Source of the DNA: Tragulus kanchil
Lineage: Eukaryota > Chordata > Mammalia > Artiodactyla > Tragulidae
Assembly: GCA_022376925.1 (NCBI GenBank)
Contig: JAIOJX010000001.1
Location: 2,761,501-2,825,500, forward strand
Length of the DNA: 64,000 bases
Reading direction: 5' to 3'
Part shown: positions 1 to 11,734 of the stretch, piece by piece
Numbering within the stretch: position 1 is the first letter of the stretch
Layout: the number at the start of each line of letters is the position of its first letter
Made by a program: the position numbers and the translations under genes
The notes under the pieces: generated by a model
Database searches by the model: none
What the model saw: the letters and a program-made list of their open reading frames with translations, nothing else
What the model was told of the DNA's origin: nothing

Positions 1-387
1 AAGTTCATTTGCACTGGAGTATGGTAAGTATGTGATCCATGCTTTGTGAGGTAGTTGGAGGGCTTCACTATAAATAGTATTGAATGCTGGCTTGGAAAAT
101 TAGGACTTTGCTCTATGTGTAGTAGAGAGGCAACTCCTTCATTTATGTATGAGAAAATATCCTTTGAGATGGAGTGACCTGATTTGAGTGAGTCACACAG
201 GTAGTGCTATAGCTATAGTCTACCAGGAGGTATTGGGTACAGTTGGAAAAAAATACGGGGTTGGAGGTCTGGAAAGGACATAGCTGGAGAGAAGGATTTT
301 AAAGTCATTGATAAAGAAGCAATATCTGAGGCAGAAAAAAAAGATCTAGGGATTTCTTCTTTGGAGAATGCTTATCTTTAGGATGTA
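1..387. other. Single-copy sequence, nothing recognised
   Basis: I see no open frame of note and no repeat signature in this stretch before the first SINE. Confidence 0.5.
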
Positions 388-611
388 TGCACACTAAGTC
401 ACTTCTGTTGTGCTCGACTCTTTGTGAGTCTGTGGACTGTAGCCCGCCGGGCCCCTCTGTCCATGGGATTCTCCAGACAAGAACACCGGAGTGGGTTGCC
501 ATGCCCGCTTCCAAGTCATCTTCCGTACCCAGGGATTGAACCTGCGTCAGTCACTCATGTTTCCTGCATTGGCAGGCACACTCTTTACTGCCAGCGCCAC
601 CTGGGAAGCCC
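388..611 (-). mobile_element. Bov-tA type SINE
   Basis: Read on the minus strand it starts with the tRNA-like head (gggcttcccaggtggc-type, here at 595-611) and continues through the ruminant body with the 'ggagtgggttgccat' and 'tgtccatgggattctcc' blocks. Length is about 220 bp, the normal full length. It is diverged from the consensus, so not recent. This family is restricted to ruminants and is the first pointer to the host. Confidence 0.9.
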
Positions 612-616
612 AAAGT

Positions 617-817
617 GTTAGTTGTTCAGTCCTGTTTGACTCTTGCAACCCCATGGACTGTAGCCCACCAGGCTCTTCTGTCCATGTAATTTTCAAGGCA
701 AGAAAACTGGAGTGGGTAGCCTTTCCCTTCTCCCGGGTATCTTCCTAACCTCAGGGATCAAGCCTGGGTCTCCCTCATTGTGAGCAGATTCCTTACTGTG
801 AGCCATCAGGGAAAGGA
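617..817 (-). mobile_element. Bov-tA type SINE, second copy
   Basis: It lies directly behind the preceding SINE in the same orientation. It carries the blocks 'ccccatggactgtagcccacc' and 'tggagtgggtagcc' with the degraded tRNA head at 795-817. It is more diverged than its neighbour. Two separate insertions, or one into the tail of the other, would both give this arrangement. Confidence 0.85.
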
Positions 818-1490
818 AGACAAAGATGAGTTTGTGTGAAGGCTGCAAAGGAGGAGAGGTCAGATATATGGAAGAAAAATTAGGATAGTATAGAATCATG
901 AAAGAGCCAAGAGAAGAGAGGCCTTATCCATTGGTTTAACAAATATTTAGTGACTGCATATGATTGACTAAGCATGTACCATGTAATAATGAGCTAAACA
1001 GACATGATTGCTGTCACTTTGGGGCTTGTGGTTTAAATGTGGAGATAGACATTATTCTATAAGCTACTGAACTATGTAATTATACATTGTGATTAGTGTA
1101 TAAAGAAAAACGTACTGCTTTTAGAAGGAAGATGTGGTCAACATTGTTAGACTTTTCACAGAAGTTGAGTGCTGAAGAACTGTACCCAGTTTCTAACAGT
1201 CCTCTCCACTTTGATGCTCACAGTGCTTACTAACAGTTAAGATTGGGTGATGCAGATCCATTTTGCAGATGGTCAATGGATGATAGTGCTGTAAGGAAAG
1301 ATTACAAGTCATGTTGCAAAAGTGAAATTCTCAATGAGCCAGTACTCTTCCCGGATCCCACAGCTCTCCCTGGATCCCACAGCTCTCCCCATTCAAGAAA
1401 TTAGAGAAAGAAGCACTTGATTATGATGAAGAATTAGATATCAAAGATCTCTCTTAAATAGGATTTCAGATAGCCTAGTCTAGATTCTAG
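818..1490. other. Mostly unassigned sequence
   Basis: A short stretch near 935-1075 resembles a very old mammalian repeat ('aacaaatatttagtgactgcat...accatg'), but I cannot name the family. No coding frame is supported. Confidence 0.4.
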
Positions 1491-1494
1491 TCCT

Positions 1495-1640
1495 GATGTG
1501 CAGGCTTAGTTTCTTGTGACAAATCACTTGTCATATTTGAGCCTCAGTTTTTACAACTGTAAAATGAGAAGAGTGAGATTAGACCTGGATGATTTATAAC
1601 AACTCTCCCAAGTGTAAGGCTCTGTGGTTTATGATCTATT
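1495..1640 (+). mobile_element. MIR SINE, ancient
   Basis: The central MIR core is recognisable: 'gagcctcagttttt' followed by 'actgtaaaatgaga' at about 1539-1575, with the preceding 'tgtgacaaatcact' segment. It is strongly diverged, as expected for this mammal-wide family. Confidence 0.75.
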
Positions 1641-2019
1641 TTATAGACATTCTCATGGTCCTGTGCAGGTAGTTCAGGCCCAGGTTTGTTTAAGGAACAC
1701 AGGATTTTGTCTGGAATTCTAAAGGTTGCTGACTTTGGTGGAATTCACAGGATCTGGAAGAGATCACAGCAAAACCCTTTGCTTGTTCCATTCTTGAGAT
1801 TGCTGAAATCATGACTGTACTATTAGGTGAGAACAGAACTGATTGTATTCTAACATCAGGATATTTCCACTATTGCTGATTTGAAATAAACTAAGGGTAC
1901 TGAAAAAATTGTACAGTATACTGTGAAATGGAGACAAGGTGATTATCTTATGTTCTTAAATGTTGTCTCTTCCTAGGAGGAACATATATGGTAAAGGGAA
2001 ATATTGGTTGGTAATACAG

Positions 2020-2840
2020 AAACACTTTTTATATTTCAAGCATGTTTTTCAAAGTATTGACGTTTGTACACAATATGTCTCCTCACCATACATGGAAGGA
2101 AGAATAAGAATCTCCAGGATGTATATTTTGAAGGGTGCTTTTTCTCTTTAGAAAATGATTTCTTAAAAGAAATCAAGTATTACACAGATTTTTTTAAAGG
2201 AAAGGGGAGGTGGATGGGGATGGAATTATGTAAGTGATCATAGCATAAAATAACTTTTAAAAATAGTACAAGAGAAGCTCATATGACATATATTTTGAGT
2301 ATCTTTTACTTGAGATACTTCAATTTTCAATATTGTCCTTAGCATATAATGTCTAAATCTGGACTGTGTAGTCAAGGAATGGCTGACTAGCACCTCCATT
2401 TAAAGCATTTTGCACATTTATTAGTCTACCTTGAGGCTATAATATCTACATTTACACTGAGTTTTTCTGGATATAAAAATAAAACAGTCTCACAATAGAA
2501 CATTTGGAAAGTGGATATCCACAAATCACTTCTGAATATCTAGCCCAAAGATAACTTGCTCTGCTTCCTTCCAGATGTTTCCATGTTTACATAATTGGGA
2601 TCATACCTTATATTCTATTTTATATGTGTTTTCTCCATTGGTATCGTATTTTGAGCATTTCCCATGTGATTCAACAGCCCTCAAACAATTTTTAACAGCT
2701 ATTATATATAATTTCCGGTTGTACAATTTATATAAAAAGTATTTAATAGATCCCATATTGGTCATTTAAATTATTTTCAATTGTAAATTATACTTAATAG
2801 CCTTGTAGTGTATACCTTTATACATAAATCTTTGTTTCTT
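2020..2840. other. Unassigned AT-rich sequence (repeated at 3104-3923)
   Basis: There is no recognisable gene. The piece from about 2575 to 2840 has the flavour of an old LINE or DNA-transposon tail, but I could not name it. The same sequence recurs 1083 bp downstream. Confidence 0.35.
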
Positions 2841-2844
2841 TGAA

Positions 2845-3019
2845 CCTCCCTCATTCAGGATTTTATTCAATGTCACCTATGTGAGGTCTTCTATGACAGC
2901 TGTACAGAAAAATGAAAACCCTTCTCCTGTAATATTATTTTCCTTTCTTGCCTTATTTTTCCTCTCTGGTCTGTATCATCACCTAAAAGACTAGATATTT
3001 TATTTATTTGCTATTTGAA
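2845..3019 (+). mobile_element. LINE-2 3' region, cut off by duplication junction
   Basis: It contains the L2 3' landmarks 'ctccctcattcaggattttattcaatgtcacc' and the following 'gtgaggtcttctatgacagc' in degraded form. It is interrupted at 3019, where the tandem junction begins. The intact version is in the second copy. Confidence 0.75.
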
Positions 3020-3927
3020 AAAAAAGCCCTTCATACCTGTAATATTATTTTTTTTTATGTTCTTAAATGTGCTCTTAGGAATATATGGAAAAAAACAGAA
3101 ACACTTTTATATTTCAAGCATGTTTTCAAAGTATTGACGTTTGTACACAATACGTCTCCACACCATACATGGAAGGAAGAATAAGAATCTCCAGGATGTA
3201 TATTTTGAAGGGTGCTTTTTCTCTTTAGAAAATGATTTCTTAAAAGAAATCAAGTATTACACAGATTTTTTTAAAGGAAAGGGGAGGTGGATGGGGATGG
3301 AATTATGTAAGTGATCATAGCATAAAATAACTTTTAAAAATAGTACAAGAGAAGCTCATATGACATATATTTTGAGTATCTTTTACTTGAGATACTTCAA
3401 TTTTCAATATTGTCCTTAGCATATAATGTCTAAATCTGGACTGTGTAGTCAAGGAATGGCTGACTAGCACCTCCATTTAAAGCATTTTGCACATTTATTA
3501 GTCTACCTTGAGGCTATAATATCTACATTTACACTGAGTTTTTCTGGATATAAAAATAAAACAGTCTCACAATAGAACATTTGGAAAGTGGAGAGAAGCT
3601 AACACAAATCACTTCTGAATATCTAGCCCAAAGATAACTTGCTCTGCTTCCTTCCAGATGTTTCCATGTTTACATAATTGGGATCATACCTTATATTCTA
3701 TTTTATATGTGTTTTCTCCATTGGTATCGTATTTTGAGCATTTCCCATGTGATTCAACAGCCCTCAAACAATTTTTAACAGCTATTATATATAATTTCCG
3801 GTTGTACAATTTATATAAAAAGTATTTAATAGATCCCATATTGGTCATTTAAATTATTTTCAATTGTAAATTATACTTAATAGCCTTGTAGTGTATACCT
3901 TTATACATAAATCTTTGTTTCTTTGAA

Positions 3928-4241
3928 CCTCCCTCATTCAGGATTTTATTCAATGTCACCTATGTGAGGTCTTCTATGACAGCTGTACAGAAAAATGAAA
4001 ACCCTTCTCCTGTAATATTATTTTCCTTTCTTGCCTTATTTTTCCTCTCTGGTCTGTATCATCACCTAAAAGACTAGATATTTTATTTATTTGCTATTTG
4101 AATCCTTATATTAAAATGTAAGCCTCTCAAGTACAGGGTTGTTTTTTTTTTTTCTATTTTGTTTATTGTTGTATCTCCAAGTACCTTGAACAATGTGTGA
4201 CACATTATAGATTCTTACTAAATATTTGTTGAATGGATGAC
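3928..4241 (+). mobile_element. LINE-2 3' end
   Basis: This holds the full 3' part of an L2. It passes through 'aatgtaagcctctcaagtac', then a T-rich stretch and 'ttgttgtatctccaagtacc', and ends with the typical 'actaaatatttgttgaatgg' at 4219-4238. It is old and diverged. Confidence 0.85.
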
Positions 4242-4299
4242 TTTCTTAAGATGGGTTTTTAAGAAGGTATTGCTGTGCCTGAGGATATTACATTTTCTA

Positions 4300-5115
4300 A
4301 GGTTGCTGACGTATGTGTCAAGTTGTCCCACTGTATAAAATGGCCAATTTCTCCTAGTAATCCTATGCCAGTACTGGGTATTGTTATTCTTATAAAATCT
4401 TTGCCAATCTGATACAGGAAAAATAGTATCTTACAATTTCAACATGTTTCTTTTATTATGCTTTCTGGTGTTTCTTGGTCACTTTTGTTTCCTTTCTGTG
4501 AACATATATTCATGGCCTGTGTGCATTTCTCTTTTGAGAACTTAAGTGTTGCTTATTTGTTTATGTGAACCATGTACACATTTAGTAGATATTAGACCTT
4601 TCTTCGGTGGTATATGTGGAATGTATTTCCCAGACTGTTTTAATTTAACTTTTATGCACAAATTAACTTTTATGTAATTATTCATGTCTTTTTCTCTTTT
4701 CGTTTGTAATTTTTTCTGATAAGGTAATGTTTACTCACATTTTCCTCATTCAAAACATGACAAGGGCCTAAATGAATTTTGTTTTCATTTTTACTGCTTA
4801 TGTTTAATTGTTTAATCCCCCTGGAATTTATTGTGGAGTGAGGTACTTTTCAAAATTGTTTTCAACTGTTTCACAGTACCAAATACTGAATAAATCATTC
4901 TTTCCCACTATTCTGTGATGCCACATTATATATATAACACAAATTGTTATATTTAGTAGTTTCTCTTTGGGTTCTATCTATTTTCCATTTCTTCTCATTT
5001 GTCTCTTGTCCTAGTAGTGAAGTTTAAATCTTATTTCAGTTGCAGTTTTTATTACCTCAGCGCTTCTCCTTACCACGTGGTCTCTAGCCCTCAATTTGTC
5101 TGTAACTATATAGCG
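4300..5115 (-). mobile_element. Old LINE-1 (L1M type) ORF2 fragment
   Basis: Read on the minus strand it corresponds to the L1 ORF2 region downstream of the reverse transcriptase. The stretch 'ttattgtggagtgaggtac' to 'gaataaatcattctttccc' (about 4825-4910) is a typical L1 landmark. There are many stops, so it is an old copy. Confidence 0.65.
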
Positions 5116-5118
5116 TGT

Positions 5119-5332
5119 ATAGGGCTTCCCGGGTGGAACCTCACACCGCAGTGAAGAACTTGCCTGCCAGTGCAGGAGACATTTGATCCCTGGCTCCGGA
5201 AGATCCCCTGGAGGAGGGCATGGCAACCCACTCCAGGATTCCTTCTGGGAGAATCCCATGGACAGAGGAGCCTGGTGGGCTGCCGTCCATAGTGTAGCAG
5301 AGACAGACACTTAGCTTTTGCTAAGCACGCAG
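5119..5332 (+). mobile_element. Bov-tA type SINE inserted in old LINE-1
   Basis: The tRNA-like head 'agggcttcccgggtgg' starts at 5121. It is followed by 'cctgccagtgcaggagac', 'gatcccctggaggagggcatgg' and 'cctggtgggctg'. It is full length and diverged. It splits the surrounding minus-strand L1. Confidence 0.92.
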
Positions 5333-5334
5333 GC

Positions 5335-6590
5335 ATAGAGAGTATAATAGCAGTAACATCTATTTTATGTTTATAATTTTGTGAACTCTATCATTATTTC
5401 TGCTAACTGGTTTTGGCTGGTATACAAGGAAAATGTTATTTATAATTTTAAGTTTCATTCCTTCACATAAATTTATTATTATAAATTTTGTTTACAGGTT
5501 TACTTATTTCTTAATTTTGAAGAATTTAAAATATTTACAAGGAGAGTCAGAATTATCTAAAACAATGAGCAAATAACCACGTATATGTGTGCTCAGAATG
5601 GACAAGTTTTAGCATTTTGTCATTTCTTCTTCAGATATGTCTTAATGAAATAAAACATTACAGACAAACTTTATCTTCCCTTTGAGTCTAGGCCCAGCTT
5701 CATTTTGTTCCACTTTCAAAATATAACATGCAGAGCCACCTGCATTTACTCATGTTTTTTGGTTGGTCACCTTATATTAACTGATTTATAAGAGTTCTGT
5801 TTATATTCTGGATGCTAATTATTTGTGTGTTATGTATGCTGCATATATCTGCTTCTAGTGTGTCACCGTGGCTTTCTGTTTTGTTTATGGGATCCTTTTT
5901 AGTATATACATTTTAGATTTTCATTATAAATTTATCAATCTTTCCCTTCAAGAATTGTGATTTTTGTCATATTTATGAAATATTTTATTTCATTATCTTA
6001 AAAGATTTTCTCCATTTTTTCTTTAAAATTTAATACATTTTACCTTGCATTTACCTTTAAAAAAACATTTGGATTTTATTTTTATATGGAATATGAAATA
6101 TAGGTCTATTGTTTTCTATGTCAAATATCATTTGTGTCAGTATAATTTATACACAACTGGTTTTGAATGCATAGTCCATCATATAACCTGATTTCCATAG
6201 GTGCTTGCGTCTGTTTCTAGGCTTTCTGTATGCTCTATTAATCCATTTGTGTATACTTGTGCTGCTTTAATTATGAATGCTTTATAATCAATCTTGATTA
6301 TTTGTAAGGTCAAGTTATTTTTCACTGTCTGCAGTTACCCACCTCCACACCACTTTTCTTGTTCTTTCTGAATTGTCCTATTTTTGATCCTTTATTCCCT
6401 TTAACTTAATTTGTAAAGTAAGATTTTCAAATTCCAATAAAATTGTGCCGATATTAATTGCAATTTTATTGAATATGTTGGGTGAATTGGAGAAGAATTG
6501 GCATCTTTTTGAGAAAAAGATTTATTACTTATGAATATTATATCTCAGTATTTATAATCTTTGATAGGCATTTATAGTTTTATTAATAAT
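5335..6590 (-). mobile_element. Old LINE-1 (L1M type) fragments
   Basis: There are several degraded minus-strand L1 pieces. The clearest is 5760-6320, with the ORF2-region landmarks 'ttctgtttatattctggatgctaatt' and 'tccatttgtgtatacttgtgc'. The stretch 5525-5715 is less clear and may be a different L1 3' end. Confidence 0.6.
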
Positions 6591-6843
6591 ACTATTATAT
6601 TAATATATTCCTAATATCCTCAATTTTTTACTCAGATTTATTAAGACATACATCATATGATTTCAAAGTTTTGACGTATAACCATAACCACCACCGTAAT
6701 AAAGATACAGAAAATTTCCCTCCCCTTAAAAGGGTCACTTGTGCCCATTTGCAGTCAGTTAGATGCTCCATAGCACTGGGAAAGCATTGATTTGTCTTTA
6801 TAGTTTTGCTTCTTCAATAATATATGAATGGAATTATATAGTA

Positions 6844-7104
6844 TGTTGTTGTTATTCAGTCACTCGGTCATGTCCGACTCTTTGCAACCCCATGGACTGC
6901 AGCATGCCCAGCTGCCCTGTCCTTCACCCTCTTCTGGAGCCTGCTCAAACTCTTGTCCATTGACTCAGTGATGCCATCCAGCCATCTCGTGCTCTCGCCC
7001 CCTTATCCTGCCCTCAATCTTTCCCAGCATCAGGGTCTTTTCCAATGAGTCTTCTCACCTGCATTGCAGGTATATTCTTTACATTTGAGTCACAAGGGAG
7101 GCCC
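6844..7104 (-). mobile_element. Bov-A2 type SINE
   Basis: It starts with the 'tgttgttgttattcagtcactc' block and has 'gatgccatccagccatctcgtg' and 'tcccagcatcagggtctttt' in order, which are hallmarks of the BovB-derived Bov-A unit, then a short tRNA-like end. Flanks 'atatagtatg' and 'atatgatatg' are probably the target duplication, with two differences. Confidence 0.9.
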
Positions 7105-7211
7105 CATATGATATGTAATCTTTTGTATCTGGCTTCTTTCACTTAGCATATGTTTTTAAGACCCTCTATGTAATTGTATGTATGAGCAGTTTGTTCTTTA
7201 TTGTTTTTTCC

Positions 7212-7396
7212 TAAAATACTTATTTAGTTATATATTTGGCTGTGCCAGATCTCAGTTGTGGCATGTGGGATCTTTAGTTGCAGCATGTGAACTCTTAGTT
7301 GTGGCATGTGGAATCTAGTTCCCTGACCAAGGATCAAACTCGGGCCCCTTGCTTTGGGAGCACAGAGTCCTAGCCACTGCACCACCAGCAAAGCTT
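7212..7396 (-). mobile_element. CHR-2 type tRNA-Glu SINE
   Basis: Repeated 'gttgtggcatgtgg' motifs are followed by 'ttccctgaccaaggatcaaactcggg' and 'ccactgcaccaccag', the antisense of the tRNA-Glu-derived head. CHR SINEs are shared by cetaceans, hippos and ruminants. It is inserted in the L1 3' region. Confidence 0.85.
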
Positions 7397-7962
7397 TGTT
7401 CTTTATTATTGTTGAGTAGTTAATTTATTCGTTAGTTGATAGACATTTGGGTTTCTCCACTTTGGGGCTATTATAAGTAATTTTGTTATAAAGGTTCTTG
7501 CACAGGTTTTCATTTGTATGCATATTTGCATTGAAATTATCTATGAGTGGAATTTCTGGGTTATGTAGGAATTGAATATATGCTGTTATAAGAAACTGTC
7601 AAACTGTTCTCCAAGGTTTCTATACCATTTTATATTCGTAAGCAGTGTATAAGAGTCCTAGTTGCTCAAAATCCCACTCATTTTTCCTTACATATTAATT
7701 ATTTTTAAAACTATTATATTAATATATTCCTAATATCCTCAATTTTTTACTCAGATTTATTAAGACATACATCATATGATTTCAAAGTTTTGACGTATAA
7801 CCATAACCACCACCGTAATAAAGATACAGAAAATTTCCCTCCCCTTAAAAGGGTCACTTGTGCCCATTTGCAGTCAGTTAGATGCTCCATAGCACTGGGA
7901 AAGCATTGATTTGTCTTTATAGTTTTGCTTCTTCAATAATATATGAATGGAATTATATAGTA

Positions 7963-8223
7963 TGTTGTTGTTATTCAGTCACTCGGTCATGTCCGACTCT
8001 TTGCAACCCCATGGACTGCAGCATGCCCAGCTGCCCTGTCCTTCACCCTCTTCTGGAGCCTGCTCAAACTCTTGTCCATTGACTCAGTGATGCCATCCAG
8101 CCATCTCGTGCTCTCGCCCCCTTATCCTGCCCTCAATCTTTCCCAGCATCAGGGTCTTTTCCAATGAGTCTTCTCACCTGCATTGCAGGTATATTCTTTA
8201 CATTTGAGTCACAAGGGAGGCCC
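7963..8223 (-). mobile_element. Bov-A2 type SINE, duplicate of 6844-7104
   Basis: Identical as far as I can read to the copy 1119 bp upstream, including both flanks, so it is part of the tandem duplication and not an independent insertion. Confidence 0.9.
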
Positions 8224-8330
8224 CATATGATATGTAATCTTTTGTATCTGGCTTCTTTCACTTAGCATATGTTTTTAAGACCCTCTATGTAATTGTATGT
8301 ATGAGCAGTTTGTTCTTTATTGTTTTTTCC

Positions 8331-8515
8331 TAAAATACTTATTTAGTTATATATTTGGCTGTGCCAGATCTCAGTTGTGGCATGTGGGATCTTTAGTTGC
8401 AGCATGTGAACTCTTAGTTGTGGCATGTGGAATCTAGTTCCCTGACCAAGGATCAAACTCGGGCCCCTTGCTTTGGGAGCACAGAGTCCTAGCCACTGCA
8501 CCACCAGCAAAGCTT
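8331..8515 (-). mobile_element. CHR-2 type SINE, duplicate of 7212-7396
   Basis: Same sequence and context as the copy 1119 bp upstream, so it is part of tandem duplication 2. Confidence 0.85.
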
Positions 8516-8550
8516 TGTTCTTTATTATTGTTGAGTAGTTAATTTATTCG

Positions 8551-10785
8551 TTAGTTGATAGACATTTGGGTTTCTCCACTTTGGGGCTATTATAAGTAAT
8601 TTTGTTATAAAGGTTCTTGCACAGGTTTTCATTTGTATGCATATTTGCATTGAAATTATCTATGAGTGGAATTTCTGGGTTATGTAGGAATTGAATATAT
8701 GCTGTTATAAGAAACTGTCAAACTGTTCTCCAAGGTTTCTATACCATTTTATATTCGTAGAAGCAGTGTATAAGAGTCCTAGTTGCTCAAAATCCCCACC
8801 AAACTTGGCATTTTCAATCTTTTTCTTTTACAGAGTTTTGTTGTTTAGTGCCCCACATCAACCTGAATCAGCCATAGGTGTACATATGTCCCGTCTCTCT
8901 TGAACTTCCCGCCTGTCTCCCTCCCCATCCCACCCCTCTAGGTTGTTACAGAGTCCTTGTAAGTTCCCATAGTCTTACAACAGATTCCCATTAGTTATCT
9001 ATTTTACAGATGGTAACGTAAGAATCCATGTTACTCTTTCCATACATCTCATCCACTCCTCCCTCCCCCAATGTCCATAAGTCTGTTCTCTATGTCTGTT
9101 TCTCCATTGCTACTCTGCATAGTCATTTATTAGCACCATTTTTCTAGATTCCATATACATGTGTCAGTATACAATATTTATCTTTCTCTTTCTGACTTAC
9201 TTCACTCTGTATAATAGGTTCTAGATTCATTCACCTCATTAGAACTGATTCAAATGCATTTATTTTTGTGGCTGAGTAATATTCCACTGTATACATGTAC
9301 CATAGCTTCTTTATCCGTTCATCTGTTGATGGACATCTAGGCTGCTTCCGTGTTGTAGCTACTGTGTAGAGTGCTGCAATGAACAATGGGGTACGTGTAT
9401 TTATTTCAAGTTTGATCTCCTCAGGGTAAATGCCTAGTAGTGAGATTGCTGGGTCATATGGTGGCTCTATTCCTAGTTTTTTGAGGAATCTCCACACTGT
9501 CTTCCATAGTGGCTGGATCAGTTTACATTCCCACCAACAGCTCAGGAGGGTTCCCTTTTCTCCACACCCTCTCCAGCATTTATTGTTTGTAGACTTTTTG
9601 ATGATGGCCATTCTGACTGGTGTGAGGTGGTATCTCATTGTAGTTTTGACTTTTTGAGTGACTTCCAATTTTCATGTCTCTTTAGTTGATAGACATTTGG
9701 GTTTCTCCACTTTGGGGCTATTATAAGTAATTTTGTTATAAAGGTTCTTGCACAGGTTTTCATTTGTATGCATATTTGCATTGAAATTATCTATGAGTGG
9801 AATTTCTGGGTTATGTAGGAATTGAATATATGCTGTTATAAGAAACTGTCAAACTGTTCTCCAAGGTTTCTATACCATTTTATATTCGTAGAAGCAGTGT
9901 ATAAGAGTCCTAGTTGCTCAAAATCCCCACCAAACTTGGCATTTTCAATCTTTTTCTTTTACAGAGTTTTGTTGTTTAGTGCCCCACATCAACCTGAATC
10001 AGCCATAGGTGTACATATGTCCCGTCTCTCTTGAACTTCCCGCCTGTCTCCCTCCCCATCCCACCCTCTAGGTTGTTACAGAGTCCTTGTAAGTTCCCAT
10101 AGTCTTACAACAGATTCCCATTAGTTATCTATTTTACAGATGGTAACGTAAGAATCCATGTTACTCTTTCCATACATCTCATCCACTCCTCCCTCCCCCA
10201 ATGTCCATAAGTCTGTTCTCTATGTCTGTTTCTCCATTGCTACTCTGCATAGTCATTTATTAGCACCCTTTTTCTAGATTCCATATACATGTGTCAGTAT
10301 ACAATATTTATCTTTCTCTTTCTGACTTACTTCACTCTGTATAATAGGTTCTAGATTCATTCACCTCATTAGAACTGATTCAAATGCATTTATTTTTGTG
10401 GCTGAGTAATATTCCACTGTATACATGTACCATAGCTTCTTTATCCGTTCATCTGTTGATGGACATCTAGGCTGCTTCCGTGTTGTAGCTACTGTGTAGA
10501 GTGCTGCAATGAACAATGGGGTACGTGTATTTATTTCAAGTTTGATCTCCTCAGGGTAAATGCCTAGTAGTGAGATTGCTGGGTCATATGGTGGCTCTAT
10601 TCCTAGTTTTTTGAGGAATCTCCACACTGTCTTCCATAGTGGCTGGATCAGTTTACATTCCCACCAACAGCTCAGGAGGGTTCCCTTTTCTCCACACCCT
10701 CTCCAGCATTTATTGTTTGTAGACTTTTTGATGATGGCCATTCTGACTGGTGTGAGGTGGTATCTCATTGTAGTTTTGATTTGCA
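8551..10785. repeat. Direct tandem duplication 3 (unit 1131 bp)
   Basis: Copy 1 is 8551-9681 and copy 2 is 9682-10785. It overlaps the second copy of duplication 2, so 8551-8796 occurs three times. The end of copy 1 (about 9653-9681) is scrambled where copy 2 keeps the normal L1 reading. The copies differ by few bases, for example four versus three C in a C-run near 8934/10065 and one substitution near 9138/10268. Confidence 0.95.
9231..9668 (-). pseudogene. LINE-1 ORF2 C-terminal remnant (first copy)
   Basis: The frame reads through the C-terminal L1 ORF2 region, with the cysteine-rich segment around [19 protein letters not shown] and then the stretch around [10 protein letters not shown] and [12 protein letters not shown]. 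The N-terminal few residues are scrambled by the duplication junction. It encodes only the last part of ORF2, not a functional enzyme. The second copy at 10361-10804 is the cleaner version. Confidence 0.85.
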
Positions 10786-10804
10786 TTTCTCCAATAATGA
10801 GCAA
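10361..10804 (-). pseudogene. LINE-1 ORF2 C-terminal remnant (second copy)
   Basis: Nearly the same 147-residue frame as 9231-9668. The residues upstream of [14 protein letters not shown] continue the normal L1 reading (an 'IGEMQIK'-like segment), where the first copy has scrambled sequence. The real locus probably has only one of the two. Confidence 0.85.
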
Positions 10805-10948
10805 TTGAGCATCTTTTCATGTTGGCCAGCTGCATATCTTCTTCAGAGAGATGTCTCTTTAGGTCTTTTTGCCCATTTTTTGTTTGGGTTGTTTTTTTTT
10901 TTTTTTAGTGTTGTGTTGTATGAGCTGCTTGTATATTTTGGAAATTAA

Positions 10949-11254
10949 TTATTTGTTGGTTGTTTTATTTGCTATTATTTTCTCCCATGCTGAGGGTTGC
11001 CTTTTCACCTTGTTTATAGTTTCTTTCGCTGTGCAAATGTTTTTAAGTTTAATTAGGTTCCACTTGTTAATTCTTGTTTTTATTTCCATTGCTCTAGGAG
11101 GCAGGTTGTAGAAGATCTTGCTTTGATCTGTGTCATTGAGTGCTCTGCCTATGTTTTCCTCTAAAAGTTTTATGGTTTCTGGTCTTACAGTTAGGTCTTT
11201 TATCCACTTCGAGTTTATTTTTGTGTATGGTGTTAGGAAGTGTTCCAACTTCAT
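10949..11254 (-). pseudogene. LINE-1 ORF2 internal remnant
   Basis: About 100 residues with the L1 ORF2 landmarks [22 protein letters not shown] and [13 protein letters not shown], a region between the reverse transcriptase and the cysteine-rich end. It is in the same element as its neighbours but cut from them by stops and frame changes. Confidence 0.85.
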
Positions 11255-11397
11255 TCTTTTATGTGTAGCTGTCCAATTTTCCCAACACCACTTATTGAAG
11301 AGGCTTTCTTTGCCCCATTATATATTCTTGCCTCCCTTGTCAAAAATAAAGTACCCTTAAGTGCATGGGTTTATCTCTGGGCTCTCCATTTTGTTCT

Positions 11398-11734
11398 TTT
11401 TTTTTTTTTTTAAAGATTTATTTATTTATTTATTTTGGGCGGGGGTCGGGTTGGGGAGGGGGGGGAGCGGGCGGGCCACTTCTATTGGTCTTTCATTTCT
11501 TTATTTTCATCCGTCTTTGTTCCTTGGCTCCTGTGGGCCTCCCATCGCGGTGGCGTCTGTCCCTGCAGAGCGCCGGCTCTGGGCGCATGCGCTCCAGAGC
11601 TCTGGCTCGGTGATTGGACACATCAGTCCAGCCGCTCCGCTTTGGCATGTGGGATCTTCCCAGGCCAGGGATCGAACCGGCGCCCCTTGCACTGCAAGGC
11701 GGTGTCCTTATCCACTGGACCACCAGGGGAAGCC
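11398..11734 (-). mobile_element. Young CHR-like tRNA-Glu SINE (copy A) with 14-bp target duplication
   Basis: On the minus strand the head reads gggcttcccctggtgg, with a pol III A box (TGGTCCAGTGG) and B box (GGTTCGATCCC), both typical of tRNA-Glu. A body of about 200 bp, a C-rich/G-rich module near 11440-11475 and an A-rich tail of AAAT repeats follow. The flanks CTCCATTTTGTTCT at 11384-11397 and 11735-11748 are identical, which proves an insertion into the L1. It matches copies at 33878 and 42591 closely. It is longer than the CHR-2 elements in this window, and I do not recognise the exact subfamily. Confidence 0.9.

Larger units (their letters stand above)
1949..4101. repeat. Direct tandem duplication 1 (unit about 1.08-1.11 kb)
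   Basis: Copy 1 is 1949-3055 and copy 2 is 3056-4101. Body offset is 1083 bp, and matching landmarks are 2575 and 3658. The head of copy 2 (3056-3100) is a degraded version of 1949-2016, with several deletions. The LINE-2 in copy 1 stops abruptly at 3019 but runs to its natural end in copy 2. See the finding on the whole set of duplications. Confidence 0.95.
6600..7675 (-). mobile_element. LINE-1 3' region (L1MA/L1MB-like)
   Basis: Minus-strand L1 3' end with 'tttcacttagcatatg' and 'gacatttgggtttctccac' landmarks, interrupted by a Bov-A2 SINE and a CHR-2 SINE. The whole composite recurs at 7719-8800. Confidence 0.75.
6592..8796. repeat. Direct tandem duplication 2 (unit 1119 bp)
   Basis: Copy 1 is 6592-7710 and copy 2 is 7711-8796. 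The last 35 bp or so of copy 1 (7675-7710) do not match copy 2 and look scrambled. The unit starts and ends inside an L1 and carries two whole SINEs. Confidence 0.95.
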